Positions 1 to 5,404 of a stretch of DNA of 8,228 bases are shown here, in pieces. The stretch is from contig CBDUCN010000239.1 of the NCBI GenBank assembly GCA_965365655.1, positions 1 to 8,228 of the forward strand. The letters run 5' to 3'. The stretch's first letter is position 1, and the number at the start of each line of letters is the position of its first letter. Position numbers and translations under genes: made by a program. The DNA comes from JBFHNV01 sp965365655. GTDB taxonomy: Bacteria > Pseudomonadota > Gammaproteobacteria > HK1. The notes below the pieces were generated by a model. That model made no database searches and had not been told where the DNA came from. It saw nothing but the letters and a program-made list of their open reading frames with translations.

Positions 1-342
1 TGCGCCGGCATCCGGCGCCGGCGGCGCGCCCGTGCCGCCGCCCGCGGCCGCGCCGGGGCGCCCGGCGTCGTCGAAGGCCTTGCGGGTGTCCTCGAACACC
101 GCCGCAGTCTCCTTCGCGACGTCGCGCAGGCTCTCCAGCTCGCCCGGCTTCTCGATGAGCTGGCGCACCTCCTCGGCGTGCAGCTCGCGCTCGATGTCCT
201 GCTTCACGTGGGACACGTACCGCCGGATCCGGCCGACCCACAGGCCGACGGTGCGCGCCAGCGCGGGCAGCCGCTCGGGCCCCACCACCAGCAGCGCGAT
301 CACGCCGATGACGGCCAGCTCCCAGAAGCCGATGTCGAACAT
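1..342 (-). CDS. tatB: Sec-independent translocase protein TatB (3' end outside window)
   Basis: TatB works with TatC in the inner membrane as the receptor for folded proteins carrying twin-arginine signal peptides. The visible 114 residues start MFDIGFWELAVIGVIALLVV, a single N-terminal membrane helix with the typical polar Glu at position 8. The family hinge GPERLPALAR (21-30) follows, then a long charged amphipathic stretch (about 34-90) rich in E, K and R. From about residue 92 the tail is Gly/Ala/Pro-rich, as is common for the poorly conserved TatB C-terminus. The GPERLP hinge separates it from TatA, which has FGTKKL at the same place. The reading frame runs off the left edge, so the stop and presumably tatC lie outside. 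The gene is 49 nt downstream of tatA, with no strong Shine-Dalgarno sequence before its ATG. Confidence 0.95.
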   Translation of the reverse strand, partial: MFDIGFWELAVIGVIALLVVGPERLPALARTVGLWVGRIRRYVSHVKQDIERELHAEEVRQLIEKPGELESLRDVAKETAAVFEDTRKAFDDAGRPGAAAGGGTGAPPAPDAGA

Positions 343-361
343 GGATCAGGTCCGCAGGACG

Positions 362-380
362 CGCGCCGGTGCGCGGCGCG
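362..380 (-). promoter_or_regulatory. Small inverted repeat in the tatA-tatB gap
   Basis: In the 49-nt gap between tatA and tatB, positions 362-367 (CGCGCC) pair perfectly with 375-380 (GGCGCG) around a 7-nt loop. It lies just after the tatA stop on the transcribed strand. It could protect the tatA 3' end or lower tatB translation, but a 6-bp stem in such G+C-rich DNA can arise by chance. Confidence 0.25.
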
Positions 381-391
381 GCCAGGTGGGC

Positions 392-634
392 TCAGGCGCG
401 ATCGCGGTCGCGTTCCTTGCCGGAGACCTCGCCCTCCACGACGGCGCTCTCGCCGCTCTCGAGCTTCTCGGGCTCCTGCTGCTCCTTGGCCTCTTCCGCG
501 CCGTCCTTCATCGCGCCCTTGAAGCCCTTCACCGCGCCGCCCAGGTCGGCGCCGAGGTTGCGCAGCTTCTTGGTGCCGAAGAGCAGCAGCACGATCACGA
601 GCACGATCAGGAGCTGCCAGATGCTGATTCCCAT
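392..634 (-). CDS. tatA: Sec-independent translocase protein TatA
   Basis: TatA is the pore- or patch-forming subunit of the twin-arginine export system in the cytoplasmic membrane. The 80-residue product is of normal length. It has a hydrophobic N-terminal helix (about residues 5-18), the hallmark hinge FGTKKLRNLG (19-28), and an amphipathic helix with GGAVKGFKGAMKDG (32-45). A highly charged Glu/Lys/Arg tail with no fixed structure completes it. The ATG is preceded by a clear GGAGGAC (645 to 639 on the minus strand) at good spacing, the best ribosome-binding site in the tat cluster and consistent with TatA being needed in excess over TatB. It lies 59 nt downstream of hisE and 49 nt upstream of tatB, presumably in one transcript. 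Nothing is missing or odd in the protein. Confidence 0.96.
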   Translation of the reverse strand: MGISIWQLLIVLVIVLLLFGTKKLRNLGADLGGAVKGFKGAMKDGAEEAKEQQEPEKLESGESAVVEGEVSGKERDRDRA

Positions 635-693
635 GGATGTCCTCCGTTACGGGCTGCCGGTGCAGCCGCCGCGCAATGTCCGCCCGGCGCGGC

Positions 694-1008
694 TCAGCCG
701 CGCGCCGCCTTCTCGTCGTGCCCGGAGACGCCGGAGCGGCGCTCCAGCTCGTCCAGCACGGCCTGGGGGTGCAGGCCTCGCGCGCTCAGCATCACCAGGG
801 TGTGAAACCACAGGTCCGCCACCTCGTGCACGAGCGCGGCGTCGTCCTCGTTCTTCGCGGCGAGCAGCGTCTCGGCCGCCTCCTCGCCCACCTTCTTCAG
901 AATCGAATCGAGGCCCCTGCCGAGCAGGGAGGCCACGTAGGACTCCTCCGGCGAAGCCCCCTTGCGGGACTCGATGGTCGCGGCCAGTGCCGCCAGCGTG
1001 TCGTTCAT
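694..1008 (-). CDS. hisE: Phosphoribosyl-ATP pyrophosphatase HisE
   Basis: HisE hydrolyses phosphoribosyl-ATP to phosphoribosyl-AMP and diphosphate, the second step of histidine biosynthesis, in the cytoplasm. The 104-residue protein has the usual length for a stand-alone HisE. Its all-alpha MazG-like metal-binding motifs are visible: KKVGEEAAE (39-46, with E42, E43 and E46) and HEVADLWFH (61-69, with E62 and D65). The N-terminal MNDTLAALAATIESRKG and the following SYVASL are typical of the family, which supports the ATG at 1008. A GGAG lies about 10 nt upstream. It appears to head a hisE-tatA-tatB transcript; no hisI or other his gene lies upstream, where a divergent gene begins instead. No hinT is present between hisE and tatA, although one occurs there in some relatives. 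Confidence 0.95.
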   Translation of the reverse strand: MNDTLAALAATIESRKGASPEESYVASLLGRGLDSILKKVGEEAAETLLAAKNEDDAALVHEVADLWFHTLVMLSARGLHPQAVLDELERRSGVSGHDEKAARG

Positions 1009-1020
1009 GCCGCGAGGACT

Positions 1021-1037
1021 CCGGCCCTTCGGGCCGG
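1021..1037 (-). promoter_or_regulatory. Hairpin in the hisE 5' leader
   Basis: CCGGCCC (1021-1027) and GGGCCGG (1031-1037) form a perfect 7-bp stem around a 3-nt loop, read as GAA on the hisE strand. The last two G residues of the 3' arm are the first two of the GGAG (1022 to 1019) that probably serves as the hisE ribosome-binding site. Folding could therefore limit translation. There is no T-tract on either side, so a simple intrinsic terminator is unlikely. The structure is seen; the regulatory role is inferred. Confidence 0.4.
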
Positions 1038-1056
1038 GCGTCGAACAGGGCTCGCG

Positions 1057-1062
1057 ATGATA
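1057..1062 (-). promoter_or_regulatory. Candidate -10 element for hisE-tatAB
   Basis: TATCAT on the minus strand (1062 to 1057) matches the sigma-70 -10 consensus at five of six positions. It sits in a short A/T-rich pocket (GCAAAACGTGTATCAT) within otherwise very G+C-rich DNA. No good -35 hexamer is found 16-18 nt upstream. Transcription would start near 1050 and give a leader of about 40 nt that carries the hairpin at 1021-1037. Confidence 0.35.
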
Positions 1063-1095
1063 CACGTTTTGCAGGCGCCGGCTGCCGCACCCGCC

Positions 1096-1125
1096 TTGAC
1101 CGGCGCGGCGTCGCTGGCGAATGAT
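1096..1125 (+). promoter_or_regulatory. Candidate sigma-70 promoter of the NDUFA9-like gene
   Basis: TTGACC (1096-1101) is followed after 18 nt by AATGAT (1120-1125), matching the -35 consensus at five of six positions and the -10 at four of six. The predicted start near 1132 leaves a leader of about 38 nt before the ATG at 1170. The divergent position opposite hisE supports a promoter here. Prediction only. Confidence 0.35.
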
Positions 1126-1169
1126 CCGTGGCCCTCGGGCACCGCCCCGGCGCAGGACCCGCCACACGC

Positions 1170-2144
1170 ATGCGTTACCAGACCATCGCCCTGATCGGCG
1201 GCACCGGCTTCATCGGCAGGCAGATCGCCGCGGAGCTCGGCCGGCGCCGCTACCGTATTCGCGTGCTCACGCGCCGGCGCGAGCGCAACCGCCACCTGCT
1301 GGTGATCCCGACCCTGGAGCAGGTGGAGACGGACGTGCACTCGTCGTCCGCGCTGAGCGCCGCGCTCGCGGGCTGCGACGCGGTGGTGAACCTGGTCGGG
1401 ATCCTCAAGGGCCGCGACCACGCCGGCGAGAGCTTCCAGGACGCGCACGCGCGGCTGCCGTCGGTGGTCGCCGAGGCGGCGCGCTTCAACCGCATCGAGC
1501 GCCTTCTGCACATGAGCGCGCTGGCCGCCGCGCCCGACGCGCCCAGCGAGTACCTGCGCAGCAAGGCGGCCGGCGAGGAGGCGGCCTTCGCGTCGGGACT
1601 CGCGGTCACCAGCTTCCGCCCGTCGGTGGTGTTCGGGCCCGAGGATTCGTTCGTCAACCTGTTCGCGTCGCTGCTGCGCATGAGCCCGCTGGTGTTTCCG
1701 CTGGCCTGCCCCGACGCGCGCTTCGCGCCGGTGTACGTGGGCGACGTCGCGCGCGCGTTCGCCGATTGCCTGGAGAACGACGCGAGCATCGGCGAACGCT
1801 ACGAGCTGTGCGGGCCGCGCAGCTACACCCTGCGCGAGCTGGTGGAGTACATCGCGCGGGTGCAGGGCCTGAAGCGGATCGTGGTTCCGCTGCCGGACCT
1901 GCTCGCCCGCCTGCAGGCCCGCGTCGCCGAGCTGGTGCCGGGCCTGCCGCTCAGCATGGACAGCTACCGCTCCATGCAGGTGCCCAGCGTGTGCACCGAC
2001 GACGGCCTAGGCCGGCTCGGGATCCGGCCGTCCAGCCTGGAGTCCGTGGTGCCCGGCTACCTCGGCGGCCGCTCGGCCCGCGGGCGCTACGTGAAGCTGC
2101 GCTCGTCGGCGGGGCGCGAGACCTTCCCCGGCGGCTCGTACTGA
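1170..2144 (+). CDS. NDUFA9-like atypical SDR / NAD(P)-binding protein
   Basis: This 324-residue protein belongs to the extended/atypical short-chain dehydrogenase group usually annotated as 'complex I NDUFA9 subunit family'. It starts with a Rossmann beta-strand and the dinucleotide loop IGGTGFIG (9-16). A second basic stretch, RVLTRRRERNR (31-41), suggests NADP(H) preference. DAVVNLVGIL (70-79), the strand-end MSA with S116, and YLRSK (Y128, K132) complete an intact S/Y/K set. FRPSVVFGPED (149-159) and the downstream CGPRSYTLREL region are also typical of the family. The catalytic reaction of bacterial members is not established; mitochondrial NDUFA9 is an accessory complex I subunit. The ATG at 1170 was chosen because MRYQTIALIGG places the Rossmann strand at the N-terminus; an in-frame GTG at 1128 would add 14 residues not expected in the family. 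The gene is divergent from hisE and convergent with uppP, whose stop codon is 1 bp away. Confidence 0.88.
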   Translation: MRYQTIALIGGTGFIGRQIAAELGRRRYRIRVLTRRRERNRHLLVIPTLEQVETDVHSSSALSAALAGCDAVVNLVGILKGRDHAGESFQDAHARLPSVVAEAARFNRIERLLHMSALAAAPDAPSEYLRSKAAGEEAAFASGLAVTSFRPSVVFGPEDSFVNLFASLLRMSPLVFPLACPDARFAPVYVGDVARAFADCLENDASIGERYELCGPRSYTLRELVEYIARVQGLKRIVVPLPDLLARLQARVAELVPGLPLSMDSYRSMQVPSVCTDDGLGRLGIRPSSLESVVPGYLGGRSARGRYVKLRSSAGRETFPGGSY

Positions 2145-2145
2145 G

Positions 2146-2943
2146 TCACACGACGAGCAGCAGCAGGCCCGCCCCCAGCACGAGGCGGTAGATCACGAAC
2201 GGCAGCATGCCGACGCGCTCGACCAGGCGCAGGAACGCATGGATGCACGCGAACGCGCACAGCGCCGACAGCGCGGTGCCCACCGCGAACGCGCCCAGGT
2301 CCACCGGCACGCGGCCGGACAGCGCCTCCGCCCCCTGCAGCAGCCCGGCCAGCGCGATCACGGGCACCGCGAGCAGGAACGAGAATCGCGCGGCCGCCTC
2401 GCGGGTCAGGCCCAGCATCAGGCCCGCCATCATCGTGACGCCGGAGCGCGACGCGCCGGGGATCAACGCGAGCGCCTGCGCGCAGCCGATCAGCAGCGCG
2501 TCACGAACCCGCAGCGTCTCGATGCCGCGCTCGCGCGGGCCGCGCGCGTCGCTCCACCACAACAGCGCCGCGAAGAGCAGGTTCGCGACGGCGATCACCG
2601 CCGCCGCGCGCAGCGCGTCGCCGGCCAGCGCCTTCACCGCGAGGCCGGCGATGCCGGTCGGAACGGTGGCCGCGATGATGCACCACGCGAGCCGGCTCTC
2701 GCCGACGGTGCGGCGCGCGGCCAGGCTGCGGCACCAGTCCACCGTCATGCGCGCGAGATCGCGGGCGAAGTAGGCGACCACCGCCGCGAGGGTGCCGACG
2801 TGCACCGCGACGTCGAAGGCCAGGCCCTGGTCCGGCCAGTCGGCCAGCACGGGCAGCAGGATCAGGTGCGCGGAGCTCGAGATCGGCAGGAACTCGGTGA
2901 GTCCCTGCAGCACGGCGAGCGCCGCCGCGTGGGCCATGTCCAT
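2146..2943 (-). CDS. uppP: Undecaprenyl-diphosphatase (BacA/UppP family)
   Basis: UppP dephosphorylates undecaprenyl diphosphate to recycle the lipid carrier for peptidoglycan and other envelope polymers. High levels in other bacteria give bacitracin resistance. The 265-residue protein is the usual length and consists of hydrophobic helices. Both BacA signature regions are intact: LQGLTEFLPISSSAH (12-26), holding the (Q/E)xxxE pair Q13/E17 and H26, and PGASRSGVT (162-170), with the essential Arg at 166. The ATG at 2943 is preceded by GGAAG at 5-nt spacing; a second in-frame ATG two codons later is a possible alternative. The gene overlaps nothing, but its stop codon faces that of the NDUFA9-like gene across a single base. 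uppP lies near folB in E. coli as well, so the location is conserved in outline. Confidence 0.96.
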   Translation of the reverse strand: MDMAHAAALAVLQGLTEFLPISSSAHLILLPVLADWPDQGLAFDVAVHVGTLAAVVAYFARDLARMTVDWCRSLAARRTVGESRLAWCIIAATVPTGIAGLAVKALAGDALRAAAVIAVANLLFAALLWWSDARGPRERGIETLRVRDALLIGCAQALALIPGASRSGVTMMAGLMLGLTREAAARFSFLLAVPVIALAGLLQGAEALSGRVPVDLGAFAVGTALSALCAFACIHAFLRLVERVGMLPFVIYRLVLGAGLLLLVV

Positions 2944-2984
2944 GGTGGCTTCCGGGTGACTGGGCCGGGCCTGGAGTCCGGCGG

Positions 2985-3002
2985 GCGCGCAGTTTAGCGC
3001 GC
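2985..3002 (-). promoter_or_regulatory. Candidate uppP -10 inside an inverted repeat
   Basis: The minus strand reads TAAACT (2996 to 2991), a four-of-six match to the -10 consensus, about 50 nt before the uppP ATG. It is the only A/T-rich spot in this gap. It is framed by perfect GCGCGC arms (2985-2990 and 2997-3002), so the element sits in the loop of a palindrome, which might be an operator or chance in GC-rich sequence. No convincing -35 is seen. Confidence 0.3.
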
Positions 3003-3189
3003 GGCGGCGCGCCGACCCGCGCCGCCGCGTGCGCAGGCCGGGCGGGTGCCGTGCGGCCGTGCACGCCGGCGCGCGGCGGAGCGCGCCCGCGCAGCGCCCG
3101 GCGTGGCGAGCGCGGTGGTCGAACCGTGCACCCGGTGCACCGCCGCACCGGGCGCGCGCGGCCGCGCGGGCGGTGCGCTCACCCGCGAC
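3003..3189. other. Gene-free, extremely GC-rich spacer
   Basis: Between uppP and the methyltransferase I see no credible gene. The stretch is dominated by short CG-rich palindromes such as a 14-bp perfect CG palindrome at 3155-3168 and a repeated GCCGTGC near 3048-3064. Open frames here have no ribosome-binding sites and a composition expected of stop-poor GC-rich DNA. The one structure worth noting is the hairpin listed at 3131-3152. Confidence 0.6.
3131..3152 (-). terminator. Hairpin downstream of the methyltransferase gene
   Basis: CCCGGTGC (3131-3138) pairs perfectly with GCACCGGG (3145-3152) around a 6-nt loop, 37 nt past the methyltransferase stop codon. A competing hairpin, GTGCAC-CCG-GTGCAC (3126-3140), overlaps it, so only one can form at a time. 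No T-run follows, so if it terminates transcription it would be a U-less or Rho-assisted terminator. Confidence 0.35.
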
Positions 3190-4416
3190 TCACAGGCGGT
3201 GCGCGAGATCCCGCCCGGCAAAGCCGCTCAGCGGCGCGTCGATGCCCCGGGCCAGCGCGATCACCTTCACCGCCTCGCCCATCTCCGCCGGCAGCACCAG
3301 GCGCTGCACCTCGCCGGAGGCGGCCATCCGCGCGCGGGGATCGGCGTCCGTGGCGTGCAGGCCGTCGAGGAGGCCCGTCGCGAGCAGGAACCAGGCCTGC
3401 GTCGTGTAGCCGGCGAGCTCGAGCCCCGCCGACAGCCCGGCCTCGGCGACCGCCGTGAAGTCCACGTGCACCGACAGGTCCTGCAGGCCGGGCCAGCGGA
3501 ACGGGTCGCCGTGCACCCGGTGTCGGTAGTGGCACGCGAGCGTGCCCTCGCCGCGCTGCGGGTGGTACAGCTCGCGGCGCGGGTAGCCGTAGTCCAGCAG
3601 CAGCAGCACGCCGGCCTCCACGCACTCGCCGGCGGCCGCGGTCCACGCGCCCCGGGCCGGGCCGTACTCCCCCTGGTAACCGTCGGGCAGGCTCCGTAGC
3701 AGCGGTCCCAGCGCGGCGGTGACGTCCACGGCCGGGCCCAGGAGCTGCCACCGGAAGCCGTCCGCGGACGGCGCGACGCCGAGCTCCAGCGCCTCGCCGG
3801 CGCGCACCACGAAGCGGCGCGCGGGCAGCGCGTCGAGCAGCTCGTTGGCCAGGATCACGCCGCGAAAGCCCGGCTCCGGAAAGCCGTCCAGCCACGTCAC
3901 GCGCTCGCCCCACGGCGCGAGGCGCTCGCGCTGGAAGCCGCGCGCGCCGGCGCTGCGCTCCAGGATGCGGTACGGCACGTCGTGCATGCCGGCCGCGTCC
4001 AGGCCGGCGAGGACGCCCGCGGCCAGCGTGCCGTCCCCGGCGCCCGCCTCCAGCACGCCACCGCCGGTGCGCGCGAGCACCTCGGCGACCTGGCGCGCCA
4101 CGCAGCCCGCGAAGCGCGGCGAGATCTCCGGCGCGGTGACGAAGTCGCCGCGCTCGCCGAAGCGGCTGCGCGGGGCGGCGTAGTAGCCGAGGCCGGGGGC
4201 GTACAGCGCGAGCTCCATGAACGCGTCGAACGCGATCGCGCCGCCCGCCGCCGCGCACTCCTCGCGGATGCGCGCCGCGACCGCGCCGCTGTGCGCCGCG
4301 TCGGCGTCGTCGGGCTGCGGGAGGTCGAGGACCACGGACGGGCTGGGCACGAGGGCGGGGCTCCGGAGGTCAGGCGCGCGTCGGGCGGGCGGCGCGACCG
4401 CGGTGTGGGCGTGCAT
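3190..4416 (-). CDS. SAM-dependent methyltransferase, PF02636 (MidA/NDUFAF7-like)
   Basis: The product, up to 408 residues, is a class I SAM-dependent methyltransferase of the family containing mitochondrial NDUFAF7/MidA. NDUFAF7 dimethylates an arginine of complex I subunit NDUFS2; the bacterial substrate is unknown. Visible family motifs, in order, are MELALYAPGLGYY (67-79), GDFVTAPEISPRF (90-102), SAM motif I VLEAGAGDGTLA (121-132), ILANELLDALPARRF (188-202), DYGYPRRELYHPQRGEGT (275-292) and QDLSVHVDF (312-320). All look intact. The start is uncertain: conservation begins near residue 32. The ATG at 4416 has its nearest AGGAG 15 nt away, better placed for an out-of-frame ATG at 4426, while an in-frame GTG at 4350 has GGAG at 10 nt and would give 386 residues. 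It is transcribed away from the pteridine reductase gene, and uppP follows 246 nt downstream. Confidence 0.9.
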   Translation of the reverse strand: MHAHTAVAPPARRAPDLRSPALVPSPSVVLDLPQPDDADAAHSGAVAARIREECAAAGGAIAFDAFMELALYAPGLGYYAAPRSRFGERGDFVTAPEISPRFAGCVARQVAEVLARTGGGVLEAGAGDGTLAAGVLAGLDAAGMHDVPYRILERSAGARGFQRERLAPWGERVTWLDGFPEPGFRGVILANELLDALPARRFVVRAGEALELGVAPSADGFRWQLLGPAVDVTAALGPLLRSLPDGYQGEYGPARGAWTAAAGECVEAGVLLLLDYGYPRRELYHPQRGEGTLACHYRHRVHGDPFRWPGLQDLSVHVDFTAVAEAGLSAGLELAGYTTQAWFLLATGLLDGLHATDADPRARMAASGEVQRLVLPAEMGEAVKVIALARGIDAPLSGFAGRDLAHRL

Positions 4417-4426
4417 CGGTCGCCAT
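4370..4426 (-). CDS. Possible 18-codon upstream ORF before the methyltransferase
   Basis: An ATG at 4426 has an AGGAG (4436 to 4432) exactly 5 nt upstream, better spaced than for any methyltransferase start. It opens an Arg/Ala-rich 18-residue frame, MATDARPHRGRAARPTRA, ending at TGA 4372-4370. That stop is 19 nt before the alternative in-frame GTG (4350) of the methyltransferase. It may be a leader ORF or merely show that the SD is used loosely. The peptide resembles nothing I know. Confidence 0.25.
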   Translation of the reverse strand: MATDARPHRGRAARPTRA

Positions 4427-4525
4427 GCAGGCTCCTGGCCGTGGGGGCTGCCGGCACGGCCGCGGCACGGGTGGTTCCGCGGCCGTCGGCGTCGTCCGGC
4501 CCCGGTTCGGCGGCGCGAACGGCGG

Positions 4526-4537
4526 TGATAACTTAAC
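4526..4537. promoter_or_regulatory. A/T-rich island, candidate divergent promoter
   Basis: TGATAACTTAAC is the only A/T-rich run in the 149-bp gap between the divergent methyltransferase and pteridine reductase genes. On the plus strand GATAAC (4527-4532) matches the -10 at four of six positions and would start transcription about 26 nt before the folM GTG. On the minus strand TATCAC also matches four of six. Neither direction has a convincing -35, so overlapping back-to-back promoters are possible but unproven. Confidence 0.35.
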
Positions 4538-4554
4538 GCGGCGCCCGCCGCAGT

Positions 4555-4559
4555 GAGGA
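4555..4559 (+). promoter_or_regulatory. Ribosome-binding site fixing the GTG start of the pteridine reductase
   Basis: GAGGA lies 6 nt before the GTG at 4566. It is the strongest reason to accept this GTG start, since there is no ATG in frame nearby and the Rossmann strand begins about ten residues later, as expected for the family. Confidence 0.7.
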
Positions 4560-4565
4560 TCGTCC

Positions 4566-5318
4566 GTGAACCGCCCTGCCCCTTCCGCCGAGCCCGTGGC
4601 GCTGATCACCGGCGCCGCCCGGCGCGTGGGCGCCGAGATCGCGCGCGCGCTGCACGCACGCGGGCTGCGCGTGGCCATCCACTACAACCGCTCCGCGGCG
4701 GACGCCGACGCGCTCGCGGCGGCGCTGGACGCGCAGCGCCCTGGCTCGGCGATCGCGCTCGGCGCGGACCTGCGCGACGCGGCGGCGGCACGCGAGCTGG
4801 TGGCGCGGGTCGGCGCGCACTTCGGCGGCCTCGCCGTGCTCGTCAACAATGCGTCCAGCTTCTACCCGACGCCGCTCGCGGAGGTCACCGAGGCGCAGTT
4901 CGACGACCTCGTCGGCAGCAACCTCAAGGCGCCCGTGTTCACCAGCGCCGCCGCCGCGCCGTGGCTGCGCGACGCGCGCGGCAGCATCGTCAACATCACC
5001 GACATCCACGCGCGGCACCCGGCCCGCGAGCACGCGGTGTACTGCGCCGCGAAGGCCGGCCTCGAGTGCCTGACCCGCGCGCTGGCCCGCGACCTCGCGC
5101 CCGACGTGCGGGTGAACGCGGTGGCGCCGGGGGCCATCCTGTGGCCGGAGTCCGGCGAGGACACCGACAGCCGGGAGAACATCATCGCCGGCACCGAGCT
5201 CAAGCGCGCCGGCGAGCCGTCCGACATCGCGGGCGCGGTGGCGTGGCTGGCGCTGGACGCGCCTTACGTGACGGGGCAGATCGTGTCGGTGGACGGCGGG
5301 CGCACGGTCGGGCCCTGA
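4566..5318 (+). CDS. folM: Pteridine reductase (FolM / PTR1-like SDR)
   Basis: A 250-residue classical-fold SDR assigned to pteridine reductases, which use NADPH to reduce dihydropterins (in E. coli FolM, dihydromonapterin; also weak dihydrofolate reductase activity). The nucleotide loop is TGAARRVG (15-22), with the Arg characteristic of PTR1/FolM in place of the usual Gly. The family segment NNASSFYPTP (94-103) follows. The active site is D146 (in NITDIHAR), Y159 and K163 (YCAAK). The Asp-Tyr spacing of 13 and Tyr-Lys spacing of 4 match Leishmania PTR1 D181/Y194/K198; ordinary SDRs have Ser instead of this Asp. RVNAVAPGAILWPE (182-195) and the C-terminal VTGQIVSVDGG (235-245) complete the fold. 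The gene is convergent with the Nudix-folK-folB cluster, which supports a pterin role. The symbol is assigned by family; the exact substrate is inferred. Confidence 0.88.
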   Translation: MNRPAPSAEPVALITGAARRVGAEIARALHARGLRVAIHYNRSAADADALAAALDAQRPGSAIALGADLRDAAAARELVARVGAHFGGLAVLVNNASSFYPTPLAEVTEAQFDDLVGSNLKAPVFTSAAAAPWLRDARGSIVNITDIHARHPAREHAVYCAAKAGLECLTRALARDLAPDVRVNAVAPGAILWPESGEDTDSRENIIAGTELKRAGEPSDIAGAVAWLALDAPYVTGQIVSVDGGRTVGP

Positions 5319-5356
5319 CGGGCTTCCCGCGCCGCCGACGGCGTTTCGCTGCGCCT

Positions 5357-5395
5357 TGCCGGCGGTGCCCGGCCGCGGCGCAGGCGCCGCCGGCA
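5357..5395 (+). terminator. Large hairpin between convergent folM and Nudix genes
   Basis: TGCCGGCGGTGCC (5357-5369) and GGCGCCGCCGGCA (5383-5395) form a 13-bp stem around a 13-nt loop. On the folM-strand RNA the single imperfect pair is a G-U wobble; on the opposite RNA it is an A-C mismatch, so the structure favours termination of folM. It lies in the 86-bp gap between two converging stop codons, about 40 nt after the folM stop. No T-tract follows on either strand. Confidence 0.55.
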
Positions 5396-5404
5396 CGGCG
5401 CGCG

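Noticed and set aside
1128..1169. Upstream GTG start (1128) adding 14 residues to the NDUFA9-like protein
   Set aside because: The Rossmann fold starts right after the ATG at 1170, and the candidate promoter at 1096-1125 would place the transcript start after this GTG.
3155..3168. 14-bp perfect CG palindrome as an operator
   Set aside because: It is made only of C and G in a spacer full of similar CG runs, so chance is sufficient.
2994..3221. Small open frames in the uppP-methyltransferase spacer
   Set aside because: No ribosome-binding site, no resemblance to known proteins and strongly biased Arg/Ala/Pro composition; explained by GC-rich DNA with few stops.
3179..4258. Minus-strand open frame of about 359 residues within the methyltransferase
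   Set aside because: It is a shifted reading of the methyltransferase gene, Arg/Gly-rich and without motifs, whereas the real frame shows six family motifs.
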